64,000 nt of DNA from Nitratireductor pacificus pht-3B (GTDB lineage Bacteria > Pseudomonadota > Alphaproteobacteria > Rhizobiales > Rhizobiaceae). Every line of letters starts with the position of its first letter. Within the stretch, counting starts at the first letter, position 1. The notes under the pieces were generated by a model, which was not told where the DNA came from, did no database searches, and saw nothing but the letters and a program-made list of their open reading frames with translations. Below are positions 17,273 to 25,942 of the stretch, piece by piece. Made by a program: the position numbers and the translations under genes. The stretch lies in the NCBI RefSeq assembly GCF_000300335.1, contig NZ_AMRM01000005.1, positions 176,758 to 240,757 of the forward strand. The letters are read 5' to 3'.

Positions 17273-19294
17273 CTATTCCGGCAGCCGGATTTCCTGGCCC
17301 GCGCGCAGCAGGTCCGGATTGCGCCGCAACGCCGGATTGATCGCCAGGATCTCCCGGAAGCGCTCGCCGTTGCCGAGCTGATCGACAGCGATCGACCACA
17401 ATGTCTCGCCGGGCTTGATGACGTAGGCGGCGCCGGCCCCGGTCGCTTCGGAGGACGGCGCAGGCTCCTGAACCGCCGGCGCGTCCGCTGCCGCCCGATC
17501 GCCCACGGCCGGCGTGCTGCCGTCCGTCACCGCCGTTTCGGGGGTTGCCGCCTCGGCCAGTTTCCTGACTTCCGCTTTGGGCAGCCCGTCCTTCAGCTTC
17601 TTCTCCACCTCGGCCAGGAGATCCGGCTCCGGGTCGAGGTCGCGCGCATGCGACCACTGGAACGTCGCCTCCAGCCGCCGGCCGACGCGCCAGTAGGCAT
17701 CGCCCAGATGATCGTTCAGCACCGGGTCGTCGGGCCGCAGCGAGACCGCGCGCTCCAGTTCGCGGGTCGCTTCCTCGTAGCTGCCAAGCCGGTAATGCGC
17801 CCAGCCGAGCGAATCGACGATGTAACCGTCGTTCGGGCGCAGTTCGACCGCACGGCGGATCAGGGCCAGCCCCTCCTCAAGCTTGATGTTCATGTCGACC
17901 CAGGAATAGCCCAGATAGTTCAGCACCTGCGGCTGGTCGGGATAGAGCTCGAGCGCCTTGTGGAAATTCGGCTCCGCCTTGTCCCACTCCTTCAGCCGCT
18001 CATAGGCGATGCCCCGCTGATAGTAGATCGCGTAGTCCTCGCGCTGCGGGTCCTTCAGCCGCGCGACGGCCCGGTCGAACACGTCGGCTGCGGCGCGATA
18101 GTCCTTGCGCACCGCATGCACCCGACCGAGCGACAGATAGGCCCGCATGTCGTCGGGGTCCTTGGCGACCGCCGCATCCAGGAAGGCCACCGCCTCGTCG
18201 TGCCGGTCGAGATCGGCGAGGTTCAGCCCGGTCTGCAACTCGGCCAGTCGCCGCCAGGGCGAATCCGCCTCGATGCGCTCGTAATAGGCGATGGCTTGTT
18301 CGGGCTCGCTCTGCTGCTCGGCCACCGAAGCGAGCTGGATCAGCACGTCGTCGCTGTCCGGCTGCAGCGCCAGAGCGTAGTTGAGATAGAGCTTGACGAA
18401 AGGCTCGCCGCCGCCGCGATTGAGCGCGGTTGCAATGTTCAGCAGGATCTCGGCCGCGCCCGCGCGCGGATCGGCGATCAGGGGTTCCACCTTCCCGCCC
18501 GAGCGAATGGTCTCGCGCAGCATCTCGGTGGCGGCGCGACCGGTGATGAACTCTTCCGATTCATTGAGGGCGGCCAGGGCCTTGTCCCTCTCGCCGCGGC
18601 TTGCAAGCCAGGCGGCATAGGCTTCGGCAGCCCGCATATAGGTATCGGGCGCCGCGGACCCCGCCGCCGGAGCCTTGACCAGCGCTTCGAATTCCTCGCC
18701 CGCACGGTCGTCCAGGCCCTTCTGCGCGGCCATCAGCGCCCGGTGGTAGCGCAGGAAAAGCCCGTACCATTCAGGACCTTCGAGCTTTTCGAGATCGGCC
18801 AAAGCGGCTTCCGTCTCGCCCTGTCCGGCCTTGGCCCACGCGGTCATCACTTCCGTGATGAGCCTGTCCAAATCCGATTCCAGAACGAGCTTCAGCCAGT
18901 TCTCGGCATCGGCGAACTGCTCCTTGCGCAGGGCATCGACCGCCAGGCCGAGGCGCGAGAACCGTTCGACTTCCGGCACCGATTTCAGCGCCTGCGCATG
19001 CGGCAGCGCCGCCTCGAAACGGCCCTGCGATATGAGCGCCAGCAGAAGGCTCTGCTGGATCGCCCGGTTGTCCGGCTGATAGGTCAGCGCGCGCTCGTAA
19101 TAGCTGATGGCGCTGTCGAGATCGTTGTCGGCTTCCGCCGCGCGCGCGGCCAGGAATGCGCCGGAGAAGGAGGAAATCGCCAGGACATCCTTGGCCCCGG
19201 TTCCCTCCTTGGCAAAGCCCGCCGGCATGGAAAAGGCCAGCATACCGGCCATGCCGACCGTCGCCAGCAATCTGGAACTGTAGCGCCTGCTCAT
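17273..19294 (-). CDS. secreted TPR-repeat protein with a C-terminal LysM domain
   Basis: 673 residues from MSRRYSSRL (19294), with a signal peptide (LLATVGMAGMLAFSMPAGFA). The body (about residues 40-540) is a run of tetratricopeptide repeats, e.g. ALTYQPDNRAIQQSLLLAL, YYQRGIAYERLKEWDKAE and ALELYPDQPQVLNYLGYSW. A low-complexity linker rich in Ala/Pro leads to a LysM domain (YVIKPGETLWSIAVDQLGN to LRAGQEIRLPE) at the very end. It should be a periplasmic or envelope scaffold that may touch peptidoglycan. The TPR part resembles proteins commonly encoded near ispB in this order; the LysM tail is less usual. Confidence 0.82.
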   Translation of the reverse strand: MSRRYSSRLLATVGMAGMLAFSMPAGFAKEGTGAKDVLAISSFSGAFLAARAAEADNDLDSAISYYERALTYQPDNRAIQQSLLLALISQGRFEAALPHAQALKSVPEVERFSRLGLAVDALRKEQFADAENWLKLVLESDLDRLITEVMTAWAKAGQGETEAALADLEKLEGPEWYGLFLRYHRALMAAQKGLDDRAGEEFEALVKAPAAGSAAPDTYMRAAEAYAAWLASRGERDKALAALNESEEFITGRAATEMLRETIRSGGKVEPLIADPRAGAAEILLNIATALNRGGGEPFVKLYLNYALALQPDSDDVLIQLASVAEQQSEPEQAIAYYERIEADSPWRRLAELQTGLNLADLDRHDEAVAFLDAAVAKDPDDMRAYLSLGRVHAVRKDYRAAADVFDRAVARLKDPQREDYAIYYQRGIAYERLKEWDKAEPNFHKALELYPDQPQVLNYLGYSWVDMNIKLEEGLALIRRAVELRPNDGYIVDSLGWAHYRLGSYEEATRELERAVSLRPDDPVLNDHLGDAYWRVGRRLEATFQWSHARDLDPEPDLLAEVEKKLKDGLPKAEVRKLAEAATPETAVTDGSTPAVGDRAAADAPAVQEPAPSSEATGAGAAYVIKPGETLWSIAVDQLGNGERFREILAINPALRRNPDLLRAGQEIRLPE

Positions 19295-19437
19295 ATGCCG
19301 TCCTGCCGCATGCGGTCCTCGTGTCTTCTTCTCTCCGCAGATGCGAAGACGAAAGGAATCTGTCGCTCTACTTGCAGACAAGCATGGCCTTTTTGCGGTG
19401 GCGCTTCAATGCCGCCCGCGCCGATTAAGGAATGGCC

Positions 19438-20451
19438 CTACATCACCCGACTGATGCAGAAATCGATGACGTCCAGCAAAGCGTCCTTCTGCGGGGTCTG
19501 CGGCAGGGGCGCCAGCGCGTCGCGGGCGATCTCGCCGAAATGGCGCGCCCGGGCGATCGTGTCGCCGATCGCGCCGTTGCGCTTCATCAGCCCGATCGCC
19601 TTTTCCAGCGCCGCGTCGTCGGACTGGTTCTCCTCGATGGCGCCCTTCCAGAAGGCGCGCTCCTCGGCGCTGCCGCGCCGGTAGCTGAGGATCACCGGCA
19701 GGGTCACCTTGCCCTCGCGGAAATCGTCGCCGACATTCTTGCCGAGATCGCTGCTCTTGCCGCCATAGTCGAGCGCATCGTCGACAAGCTGAAAGGCGAG
19801 GCCGAGATTGGTGCCGTAGGAGCGCAGCGCGGCGCGGTCGTTGCGCGACGCCTCGGCGATCACCGGGCCGACCTCGGCCGCGGCCGAGAACAGCGCCGCC
19901 GTCTTGGCCTTGATGACCGCCAGATAGTCGTCCTCCGTCGTCTCGAGATTCTTGGCGACGCCGAGCTGCATCACCTCGCCCTCGGCGATGACCGCGGCGG
20001 CGGCGGAAAGAATGTCCAGCGCCTCCAGCGAACCGACGTCGACCATCATGCGGAAGGCCTGGCCGAGCAGGAAATCGCCGACTAGGACGCTGGCCTGATT
20101 GCCCCAGATCATGCGCGCGGTCTTGCGCCCGCGGCGCAGGTCGCTCTCGTCCACCACGTCGTCGTGCAGCAGGGTCGCCGTGTGCATGAACTCGACGCTG
20201 GTCGCCAGCTTGACATGGCCCTCGCCGGCATAGCCGAACATCTGGGCGGCGGCGAGCGTCACCATCGGGCGCAGGCGCTTGCCGCCGGAATCGATCAGGT
20301 GCTTGGCGAGTTCCGGAATCAGATCCACGTCGGAGCCGGCCTTGGACAGGATCAGCTCGTTGACGCGGCCCATCTCGTCACTGGTGAGCCCCACCAGACT
20401 GGCGACGGAGGCCGCTCCACGCTTGCCATCGAGATTCAACACAACACCCAC
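19438..20451 (-). CDS. ispB: polyprenyl (octa/decaprenyl) diphosphate synthase
   Basis: Trans-prenyltransferase elongating FPP/GGPP with IPP to the long chain used as ubiquinone tail. 337 residues. First Asp-rich motif: LLHDDVVDESDLRRGR; second: LAFQLVDDALDYGG; also GGKRLRPMV for IPP binding. Residues before the first motif (FMHTATL) are small, as in long-chain synthases, so octaprenyl or decaprenyl is expected; chain length cannot be fixed. Divergent from the DUF2007/methyltransferase unit. Confidence 0.93.
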   Translation of the reverse strand: MGVVLNLDGKRGAASVASLVGLTSDEMGRVNELILSKAGSDVDLIPELAKHLIDSGGKRLRPMVTLAAAQMFGYAGEGHVKLATSVEFMHTATLLHDDVVDESDLRRGRKTARMIWGNQASVLVGDFLLGQAFRMMVDVGSLEALDILSAAAAVIAEGEVMQLGVAKNLETTEDDYLAVIKAKTAALFSAAAEVGPVIAEASRNDRAALRSYGTNLGLAFQLVDDALDYGGKSSDLGKNVGDDFREGKVTLPVILSYRRGSAEERAFWKGAIEENQSDDAALEKAIGLMKRNGAIGDTIARARHFGEIARDALAPLPQTPQKDALLDVIDFCISRVM

Positions 20452-20608
20452 AGAGGGACCTCCAATCGCAACCGGAACAGGATCGACGAACTCACCGCGA
20501 CTTTAGAGCCGGCGTACCACTCGGGGCAAGCGGCGAATGCGCGCGGCGGCAGCCTGCCGCCGTCACGAGACCGTTTACAGCCGGCACGCAAACTGTCAAC
20601 GTCGCCGC

Positions 20609-20845
20609 ATGTTCGAACTCATCCGCACCAACGACCCCGTGCTGATTTCCTTCGTGGAAAGCCTCTTGCGGGATTCCGACATCGGCTTCTTCGTCGCCGA
20701 CCAGAACATGAGCATCATGGAAGGCTCGCTCGGGATCCTGCCGCGCCGCGTCATGATCGACAAGGACGACGCCGAGCGCGCCCGGCAATTGCTGAAGGAT
20801 GCCGGGATCGGCGACGAGGCAAGGCCACCGCACGGCGATGGCTGA
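20609..20845 (+). CDS. DUF2007 domain protein
   Basis: 78 residues (MFELIRTNDPVLISFVESLL) forming a compact ferredoxin-like DUF2007 domain, with RVMIDKDDAERARQLLKD near its C-terminus. In proteobacteria this domain is usually linked to signal transduction or unknown roles. Its stop overlaps the following methyltransferase start by 8 bp, so the two are translationally coupled. This gene pair next to ispB is a common arrangement in Hyphomicrobiales. Confidence 0.85.
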   Translation: MFELIRTNDPVLISFVESLLRDSDIGFFVADQNMSIMEGSLGILPRRVMIDKDDAERARQLLKDAGIGDEARPPHGDG

Positions 20846-21620
20846 TCCGGACGCCGACGACCGTTTCAGCGTCGATTCCTTTCATCGTGATGCGTTTCGC
20901 CTGGTGCAGCCGGTCCGCAACGGCCATCGCGCGGGCATCGACGCGATGCTTCTGGCTGCCGCATTGCCGGACGGGTTTTCGGGAACGGTCGCCGACCTCG
21001 GCGCGGGCGCGGGCGCTGCCGGCTTCGCCGTCGCCGCGCGCTGCCCTGGGGTCCGCGTGACGTTGGTCGAGCAGGCCGCGACAATGGCCGACTGCGCGCG
21101 CAGGAGCATCGCCCTGCCGCACAATGCCGATCTCGGGCAACGCCTCACCGTGCTCGAGGCGGACGTGACCCTGTCGGGGACGCAGCGAGGCGCAGCCGGC
21201 CTTCCCAGCAATGCCTTCGACGCCGCCATCATGAATCCCCCCTTCAACAAGGCGAGCGACCGGGCGACGCCCGACGCGCTGAAACGGGCCGCGCATGTCA
21301 TGCCGGACGACCTGTTCGAACGCTGGATCCGGACCGCCGCGGCCATCGTCCGGCCGGGCGGCCTGCTGGCGCTGATCGCCCGCCCCGCCTCGCTGGCGCC
21401 GATCCTGGCGGCGCTCGAGCGGCGTTTCGGCGGCGCACTGGTGATGCCGGTGCATCCGGACGCCGAACGGGCGGCCATCCGCATCCTGCTCCGGGCGCGA
21501 AAGGGAAGCCGCGCCGGCCTGGCGCTCGCGCCGCCGTTGATCCTGCATGAGGCGGACGGGGCGGTTACCGCACGCGCCGATGCGCTGACCAACGGGCGCG
21601 CAACGCTTTTTGCCGATTGA
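20838..21620 (+). CDS. class I SAM methyltransferase, TrmN6-like (tRNA adenine-N6)
   Basis: 260 residues with SAM-binding motif I (VADLGAGAGAAGFAVA) and the N6-adenine/N5-glutamine signature NPPFN near residue 135. Family members of this length (COG4123) methylate A37 of tRNA-Val; that activity is inferred. The start ATG 20838 overlaps the DUF2007 gene. Transcribed toward the S49 peptidase gene, about 105 bp apart. Confidence 0.85.
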   Translation: MADPDADDRFSVDSFHRDAFRLVQPVRNGHRAGIDAMLLAAALPDGFSGTVADLGAGAGAAGFAVAARCPGVRVTLVEQAATMADCARRSIALPHNADLGQRLTVLEADVTLSGTQRGAAGLPSNAFDAAIMNPPFNKASDRATPDALKRAAHVMPDDLFERWIRTAAAIVRPGGLLALIARPASLAPILAALERRFGGALVMPVHPDAERAAIRILLRARKGSRAGLALAPPLILHEADGAVTARADALTNGRATLFAD

Positions 21621-21726
21621 GCAGCGTTTTTGCCGGTCCACCGGCGCTGCGCCATTGCGCTACCGGCGCGAATGCCTACATGCTTTGCACGCAAACAGCA
21701 GCAAACCCGCAGGAGACAGCCAGACC

Positions 21727-22602
21727 GTGCGACGCATTCTCAGCCGAGTTGTTCCCAAGCGCCTGCGCGGCGATGCGGTCACCATCCCCGTCGTGCGGCT
21801 CGCCGGCGCGATCATGCCGTCGAACAGCCCGATGCGGCAGAACCTGTCGCTGGCTTCCGTCGCGGGCGTCCTCGAAAAGGCGTTCGCGGTCTCCGAGGCG
21901 CCGGCCGTTGCCATCGCCATCAACTCGCCGGGCGGTTCGCCGGTGCAGGCGCGGCTCATCTACAAGCGCATCCGCGATATGGCGGAGGAGAAGGACAAGA
22001 AGGTCTTCGTCTTCGTCGAGGATGTCGCCGCCTCCGGCGGCTACATGATCGCGCTCGCCGGCGACGAGATCATCGCCGATCCCTCCTCCATCGTCGGTTC
22101 GATCGGCGTGGTGTCGGCCGGCTTCGGCTTCCAGGAAATGATCCGGAAGATCGGCGTCGAGCGGCGCGTGCACACGGCCGGCCGGAACAAGGCGATCCTC
22201 GACCCGTTCCAGCCGGAGAAGAAAGCCGATGTGGAGCGCCTGAAGGCGCTGCAACTCGAGATCCACGAGATATTCATCGACATGGTCAAGGCGCGCCGCG
22301 GCGCCAGGCTTGCGGACGATCCGGACCTCTTCACTGGCCTGTTCTGGACCGGCGGGCGCGGCGTGGCGCTCGGCCTGGTCGATGGCATCGGCGACATGCG
22401 CTCCTTCCTCAAGGAACGCTATGGCGAGAAGACGCGCCTCAGCCTGATCACCCAGCCGCGCGGGCTGTTCGGCCGCAAGCTCGGCGTGTTCGGCAGCGGC
22501 CCCGCCTCGCCGGAGTTCGGCGCATCGCTGGCCAGCGGCGCGGCGGCCGGGCTTCTGGAAGCGGTCGAGGAACAGGCATTGTGGCGGCGCTTCGGGCTTT
22601 GA
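21727..22602 (+). CDS. S49 family serine peptidase (SppA/SohB-like)
   Basis: Membrane-associated or cytoplasmic signal-peptide-peptidase-like protease, 291 residues. The Ser nucleophile lies in VAASGGYMIALAGDEI and the general-base Lys in GRNKAILDPFQPEKK; PGGSPVQARLIYKRI is the conserved oxyanion region. The start is taken as GTG 21727, preceded by CAGGAGA at a suitable distance; the frame is open further upstream to 21610 but without family resemblance. No obvious transmembrane helix is seen, unlike full SppA. Confidence 0.88.
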   Translation: MRRILSRVVPKRLRGDAVTIPVVRLAGAIMPSNSPMRQNLSLASVAGVLEKAFAVSEAPAVAIAINSPGGSPVQARLIYKRIRDMAEEKDKKVFVFVEDVAASGGYMIALAGDEIIADPSSIVGSIGVVSAGFGFQEMIRKIGVERRVHTAGRNKAILDPFQPEKKADVERLKALQLEIHEIFIDMVKARRGARLADDPDLFTGLFWTGGRGVALGLVDGIGDMRSFLKERYGEKTRLSLITQPRGLFGRKLGVFGSGPASPEFGASLASGAAAGLLEAVEEQALWRRFGL

Positions 22603-22624
22603 TCCCGAAGCCAGCACGAATAGT

Positions 22625-22728
22625 ATCGGATCGGCTCATCGTTTCAGGGAAACGCTGCTCCGCCCTATTTCTTTACGCTTCCGCATTTATGCGGACGTCA
22701 GGTGGTTCCACCTGACTGCAAAATGCTA
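22625..22728. repeat. dispersed intergenic repeat, copy B (best copy)
   Basis: Best-preserved member of the four-copy family. Its core is a perfect palindrome GTCAGGTGG-TT-CCACCTGAC at 22697-22716, followed by TGCAAAATGCT. Upstream segments (CTCATCGTTTCAGGGAAAC, TTCCGCATTTATGCGGAC) recur in the copies at 5.8, 26.6 and 28.2 kb. It fills the spacer between the peptidase and the small membrane protein gene. Confidence 0.75.
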
Positions 22729-22754
22729 TGTGGCATGAAACCGGAGGCTCTGCG

Positions 22755-22940
22755 ATGCCGCAACTGATCTTCTTCGCACTGGTGGGCGTGGTCGCCTTTA
22801 TGGGCTACCGGAAATTCGTCCGCGAGGCGGAACGCGTCACCGCCAAGGCGCGCCGCGCCAGGCAGGAAGCGGCGAACGGCAGCATGGGGACGCTCGTGAA
22901 AGACCCCGAGACGGGCGAATACCGTCTCGCCAAGGACTGA
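22755..22940 (+). CDS. small single-span membrane protein
   Basis: 61 residues from MPQLIFFALV. Residues 3-16 form one hydrophobic helix, followed by a basic amphipathic stretch (YRKFVREAERVTAKARRARQ) and a C-terminal TLVKDPETGEYRLAKD. No domain is recognised. It ends 10 bp before ispE and is probably co-transcribed with ispE and moaB. An earlier in-frame start at 22728 is possible but lies in repeat B. Confidence 0.7.
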   Translation: MPQLIFFALVGVVAFMGYRKFVREAERVTAKARRARQEAANGSMGTLVKDPETGEYRLAKD

Positions 22941-22950
22941 CGAGCGCGGC

Positions 22951-23838
22951 GTGAACGCCTTGCCTCCACGCGCGAGCATGACCGCACCGGCCAAGGTCAA
23001 TCTGGCGCTGCACATCACCGGGCAGCGCGAGGACGGCTATCATCTGATGGACAGCCTCGTCGCCTTTACCGATGCGGGGGACCGGATCGACGTCGAAGCG
23101 GCGGAGACCGACGAGATCGTCGTGTCGGGTCCCTTCGCCGCCCATGTGCCGATCGGCGGCGGCAACCTCATCGCCCGGGCGCGCGATCTTCTGCGCGGAT
23201 CGTTCGGCGCGGGCGCGCCGGTCCGCCTGCATCTGGAGAAAAACCTTCCCGTCGCGTCCGGCGTTGGCGGGGGGTCGAGCGACGCTGCGACGGCCCTGCG
23301 CCTGCTGTGCACGCATTGGGGCATCCCGGCCAATCCAGCCACGCTTTCAGCGCTCGGCCTGCGGCTCGGTGCCGACCTGCCCATGTGCCTCGCCGCCAGG
23401 CCCCTGATGGCGCGCGGCATCGGCGACGCCATAGAAGAACTGCCGCGCTTTCCGCCGCTGCCGCTGGTTCTGGTCAATCCCGGCATTCCGCTTGCGACCG
23501 CCGATGTGTTCTCCGCGCTCGAGAAGCGCGACAACGCCCCCCTGCCCGCGCTGGAGGCGCTGGAGGCGCTGGACGACATCGCCGGCGCCGCTGCGTGGCT
23601 GAACATGGCGCGGAACGATCTGGAACCCGCCGCGCGTAGCCTGGTGCCCCAGGTGGGCGAGGTGCTCGAGGCGCTTGCCGATGCCGGCGCGCTGACGGCG
23701 CGCATGTCCGGTTCGGGCGCCACCTGTTTCGGCATCTTCCCTTCGCTGTTCATGGCAAGGCGTGCCGAGAAAACCTTGGGCGAGGCGCATCCCGACTGGT
23801 TCATTCTGGCGACGGAAACGCAGGCGGCGGAGGCATAG
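22951..23838 (+). CDS. ispE: 4-diphosphocytidyl-2-C-methyl-D-erythritol kinase
   Basis: GHMP kinase of the MEP isoprenoid pathway, phosphorylating CDP-ME at the 2-OH. 295 residues. APAKVNLALHITGQREDGYH is the IspE N-terminal signature with catalytic Lys; LPVASGVGGGSSDAATALR is the GHMP ATP loop; ARMSGSGATCFG is motif 3. The start is GTG 22951; an in-frame ATG at 22978 would remove nine residues. Followed two bases later by moaB. Confidence 0.95.
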   Translation: MNALPPRASMTAPAKVNLALHITGQREDGYHLMDSLVAFTDAGDRIDVEAAETDEIVVSGPFAAHVPIGGGNLIARARDLLRGSFGAGAPVRLHLEKNLPVASGVGGGSSDAATALRLLCTHWGIPANPATLSALGLRLGADLPMCLAARPLMARGIGDAIEELPRFPPLPLVLVNPGIPLATADVFSALEKRDNAPLPALEALEALDDIAGAAAWLNMARNDLEPAARSLVPQVGEVLEALADAGALTARMSGSGATCFGIFPSLFMARRAEKTLGEAHPDWFILATETQAAEA

Positions 23839-23839
23839 C

Positions 23840-24394
23840 ATGCAGGATAGGACGGAACGCCCCTTCATCGCCGTCCGCTTTGCCGTGCTCACGGTTTCCG
23901 ACACGCGCCAGCTGGAGGACGACCGCTCCGGCCAGACCCTGGCGGAGCGGATCGAAGCGGCGGGCCATCTGCTGTCAGACCGCAAGATCGTGCCGGACGA
24001 CATCGAAGCGATCCGCATGGCGGTCAGCCTGTGGTGCGCCGACCCGGAGATCGACGCCGTCATCGCGACGGGCGGAACGGGCTTCACCGGACGCGACGTG
24101 ACGCCCGAGGCGCTGGAACCGCTGTTCGATAAGCGCATGGACGGCTTCTCGCAGGTGTTCCATCGCCTGTCCTTCGACAAGATCGGCACATCGACGATCC
24201 AGTCCCGCGCCACCGCCGGGCTGGTCGATCAGACATTCGTCTTCGCCCTGCCGGGTTCGCCCGGCGCCTGCCGCGACGCATGGGACGGGATCCTGAAGGA
24301 TCAGTTCGACTACCGGCACATGCCCTGCAATTTCGTGGAGATCATGCCGCGGCTGGCCGAGCACCTGAAGCGCGGCGCCGGCAAGCCTGCCTGA
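23840..24394 (+). CDS. moaB: molybdenum cofactor biosynthesis protein MoaB/Mog-type
   Basis: 184 residues with the MoCF-binding fold: AVLTVSDTRQLEDDRSG at the N-terminus, IATGGTGFTGRDVTPEAL (nucleotide/pterin loop) and ALPGSPGACRDAWDGI. The family adenylates molybdopterin, though bacterial MoaB is not always essential. Start at ATG 23840 sits directly after the ispE stop. No other molybdopterin genes are in the window. Confidence 0.9.
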   Translation: MQDRTERPFIAVRFAVLTVSDTRQLEDDRSGQTLAERIEAAGHLLSDRKIVPDDIEAIRMAVSLWCADPEIDAVIATGGTGFTGRDVTPEALEPLFDKRMDGFSQVFHRLSFDKIGTSTIQSRATAGLVDQTFVFALPGSPGACRDAWDGILKDQFDYRHMPCNFVEIMPRLAEHLKRGAGKPA

Positions 24395-24487
24395 CCGATC
24401 CGTTCGCTACCTCCCATTTCGCTTTCCCTTTTCAACGTCCCCTGTCCGCCTGTGGATAAGCCGGGCAGGCATCGCATCGCGCATAAA

Positions 24488-24502
24488 GTTCTTGCTTTGT
24501 TC
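24488..24502 (+). promoter_or_regulatory. SOS (LexA) box of alphaproteobacterial type
   Basis: GTTC-TTGCTTT-GTTC fits the GTTC-N7-GTTC operator of alphaproteobacterial LexA exactly. It overlaps a plausible -35 (TTGCTT, 24492) with a weak -10 (TAGGAA) 17 nt further on, which lies in a second inverted repeat ATTCCT-N5-AGGAAT (24505-24521). The site is about 100 bp upstream of the radical SAM gene, in the right direction. Confidence 0.65.
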
Positions 24503-24600
24503 TCATTCCTGAAATAGGAATAGATTCATCGGCGGCAGAGCCGATCCGCCCGCTTCAGGTCCCGCGTTGAGGAAAGCCGGCGGTTTCGACCCTGCCCAGC

Positions 24601-25767
24601 ATGGAGCCCCCAATGGAACAGATTGTCAGCGCGGACGTTGCAGCCTTCGAGAGCGGCGGTGCCGCCATGGCCAATGCAATGATCGATCAATCGGGGGTTC
24701 GCATCGATGCGGAGCGCCGCCGCGGGCGGGCCGCCGGCATCAATCCGTCCGGCCGCTACGAGCCGGTGTCGCGGCATGTTTTCGACGATGGCTGGGGTTC
24801 CATCGAGGAATTGCCGGCCTTCAAGACGGAAGTGCAGGTGGAGCGTCCGCGCACCATCATCACCCGCAACACGTCGCCGGACATTTCCTTCGACCGCTCG
24901 ATCAATCCCTATCGGGGCTGCGAACATGGCTGCGTCTACTGCTTCGCGCGTCCGACCCACGCCTATATGGGGCTTTCGGCGGGACTGGATTTCGAATCCC
25001 GGCTGTTCGCCAAGCCGGACGCGGCGCGTCTCCTGGAGCGCGAGCTGGCGAAGGAAGGCTATCAGCCGCGCACCATCGCCATCGGCACCAATACGGATCC
25101 CTACCAGCCGATCGAGAAGAAGTTCCGCATCATGCGCGAGGTTCTCGAGGTGCTGGAAGCGCACAAGCATCCGGTCGGCATCGTCACCAAATCGGCGCTG
25201 GTGCTGCGCGACATCGACATTCTGGCGCGCATGGCCGAACAGGGACTTGCCAAGGTGGCCTTGTCCGTCACCACGCTCGACCGCAAGCTGGCGCGCACGA
25301 TGGAACCGCGCGCGGCGACGCCGCCGCGCCGGCTGGAGACGGTGCGGGCGCTGACGGACGCCGGCATTCCCACCTCTGTGATGATCGGCCCCGTCATTCC
25401 GGGCCTGACCGATTGCGAAATCGAGCGCATCCTGGAATCGGCGGCGGTCGCCGGCGCGCGCGAGGCTGGCTACATCATCCTGCGGCTGCCGCTGGAGGTA
25501 AGCCCGATCTTCAAGGACTGGCTGCTGCGCCATGCGCCGGACCGTTACCGGCATGTGATGTCGCTCATCCGTTCCATGCGCGGCGGCAAGGATTACGACG
25601 CCGAATGGGGCAAACGGATGAAGGGAAGCGGCCCTTACGCCTGGCAGATCGGCCGCCGTTTCGAGATCGCTGCAAGGCGGCTCGGCCTCAATGTCGAGAA
25701 GCGCAAGCTTCGACATGATCTGTTCACACCGCCGCAGCCACAGGGGAAACAGCTCGTTCTTCTGTAG
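24601..25767 (+). CDS. PA0069-family radical SAM protein (SplB-like)
   Basis: 388 residues. A radical SAM [4Fe-4S] motif is present as [11 protein letters not shown] (Cys 107, 111, 114; CxxxCxxC spacing as in the spore photoproduct lyase group), followed by an SplB-like TIM barrel ([40 protein letters not shown]). The family's reaction is unknown; DNA repair is suspected. The upstream LexA box supports a DNA-damage role. Two ATGs (24601 and 24613) could start the protein. It lies next to rnhB, as in other alphaproteobacteria. Confidence 0.88.
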   Translation: MEPPMEQIVSADVAAFESGGAAMANAMIDQSGVRIDAERRRGRAAGINPSGRYEPVSRHVFDDGWGSIEELPAFKTEVQVERPRTIITRNTSPDISFDRSINPYRGCEHGCVYCFARPTHAYMGLSAGLDFESRLFAKPDAARLLERELAKEGYQPRTIAIGTNTDPYQPIEKKFRIMREVLEVLEAHKHPVGIVTKSALVLRDIDILARMAEQGLAKVALSVTTLDRKLARTMEPRAATPPRRLETVRALTDAGIPTSVMIGPVIPGLTDCEIERILESAAVAGAREAGYIILRLPLEVSPIFKDWLLRHAPDRYRHVMSLIRSMRGGKDYDAEWGKRMKGSGPYAWQIGRRFEIAARRLGLNVEKRKLRHDLFTPPQPQGKQLVLL

Positions 25768-25779
25768 TCCTACAATTAT

Positions 25780-25797
25780 CGCCGCCGCAAGGCGGCG
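25780..25797 (+). terminator. GNRA-loop hairpin after the radical SAM gene
   Basis: CGCCGCC-GCAA-GGCGGCG: a 7-bp GC stem closed by a GCAA tetraloop, 13 bp after the stop codon. No T-tract follows, so it may be a transcript 3'-end stabiliser or weak terminator. Confidence 0.45.
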
Positions 25798-25882
25798 CAG
25801 GGTTCCCGTCCGGTTCTTGTCCCCGCAAGACTGACGGAAGCTTCCCGGCGCCTTCCGCCCCTCGTTGCCGGGAAGACCTTGC

Positions 25883-25942
25883 GGAGAATCGGAACCGATG
25901 CGAGCATCGCCGCACCATGGCTCGTACGCGTTCCGATTCTCC
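25883..25942 (+). promoter_or_regulatory. inverted repeat enclosing the rnhB start, with GANTC sites
   Basis: Perfect 13-bp arms GGAGAATCGGAAC (25883-25895) and GTTCCGATTCTCC (25930-25942) bracket 34 nt that contain a nested hairpin CGATG-CGAG-CATCG and the rnhB ATG (25917). As RNA this would place the start codon in a loop and bury the only GGAG. Each arm also carries a GANTC (CcrM) site as DNA. Confidence 0.6.

Noticed and set aside
17183..19684. 833-codon plus-strand open frame
   Set aside because: Lies opposite the TPR-LysM gene, which has a signal peptide and clear repeats; the antisense product has none.
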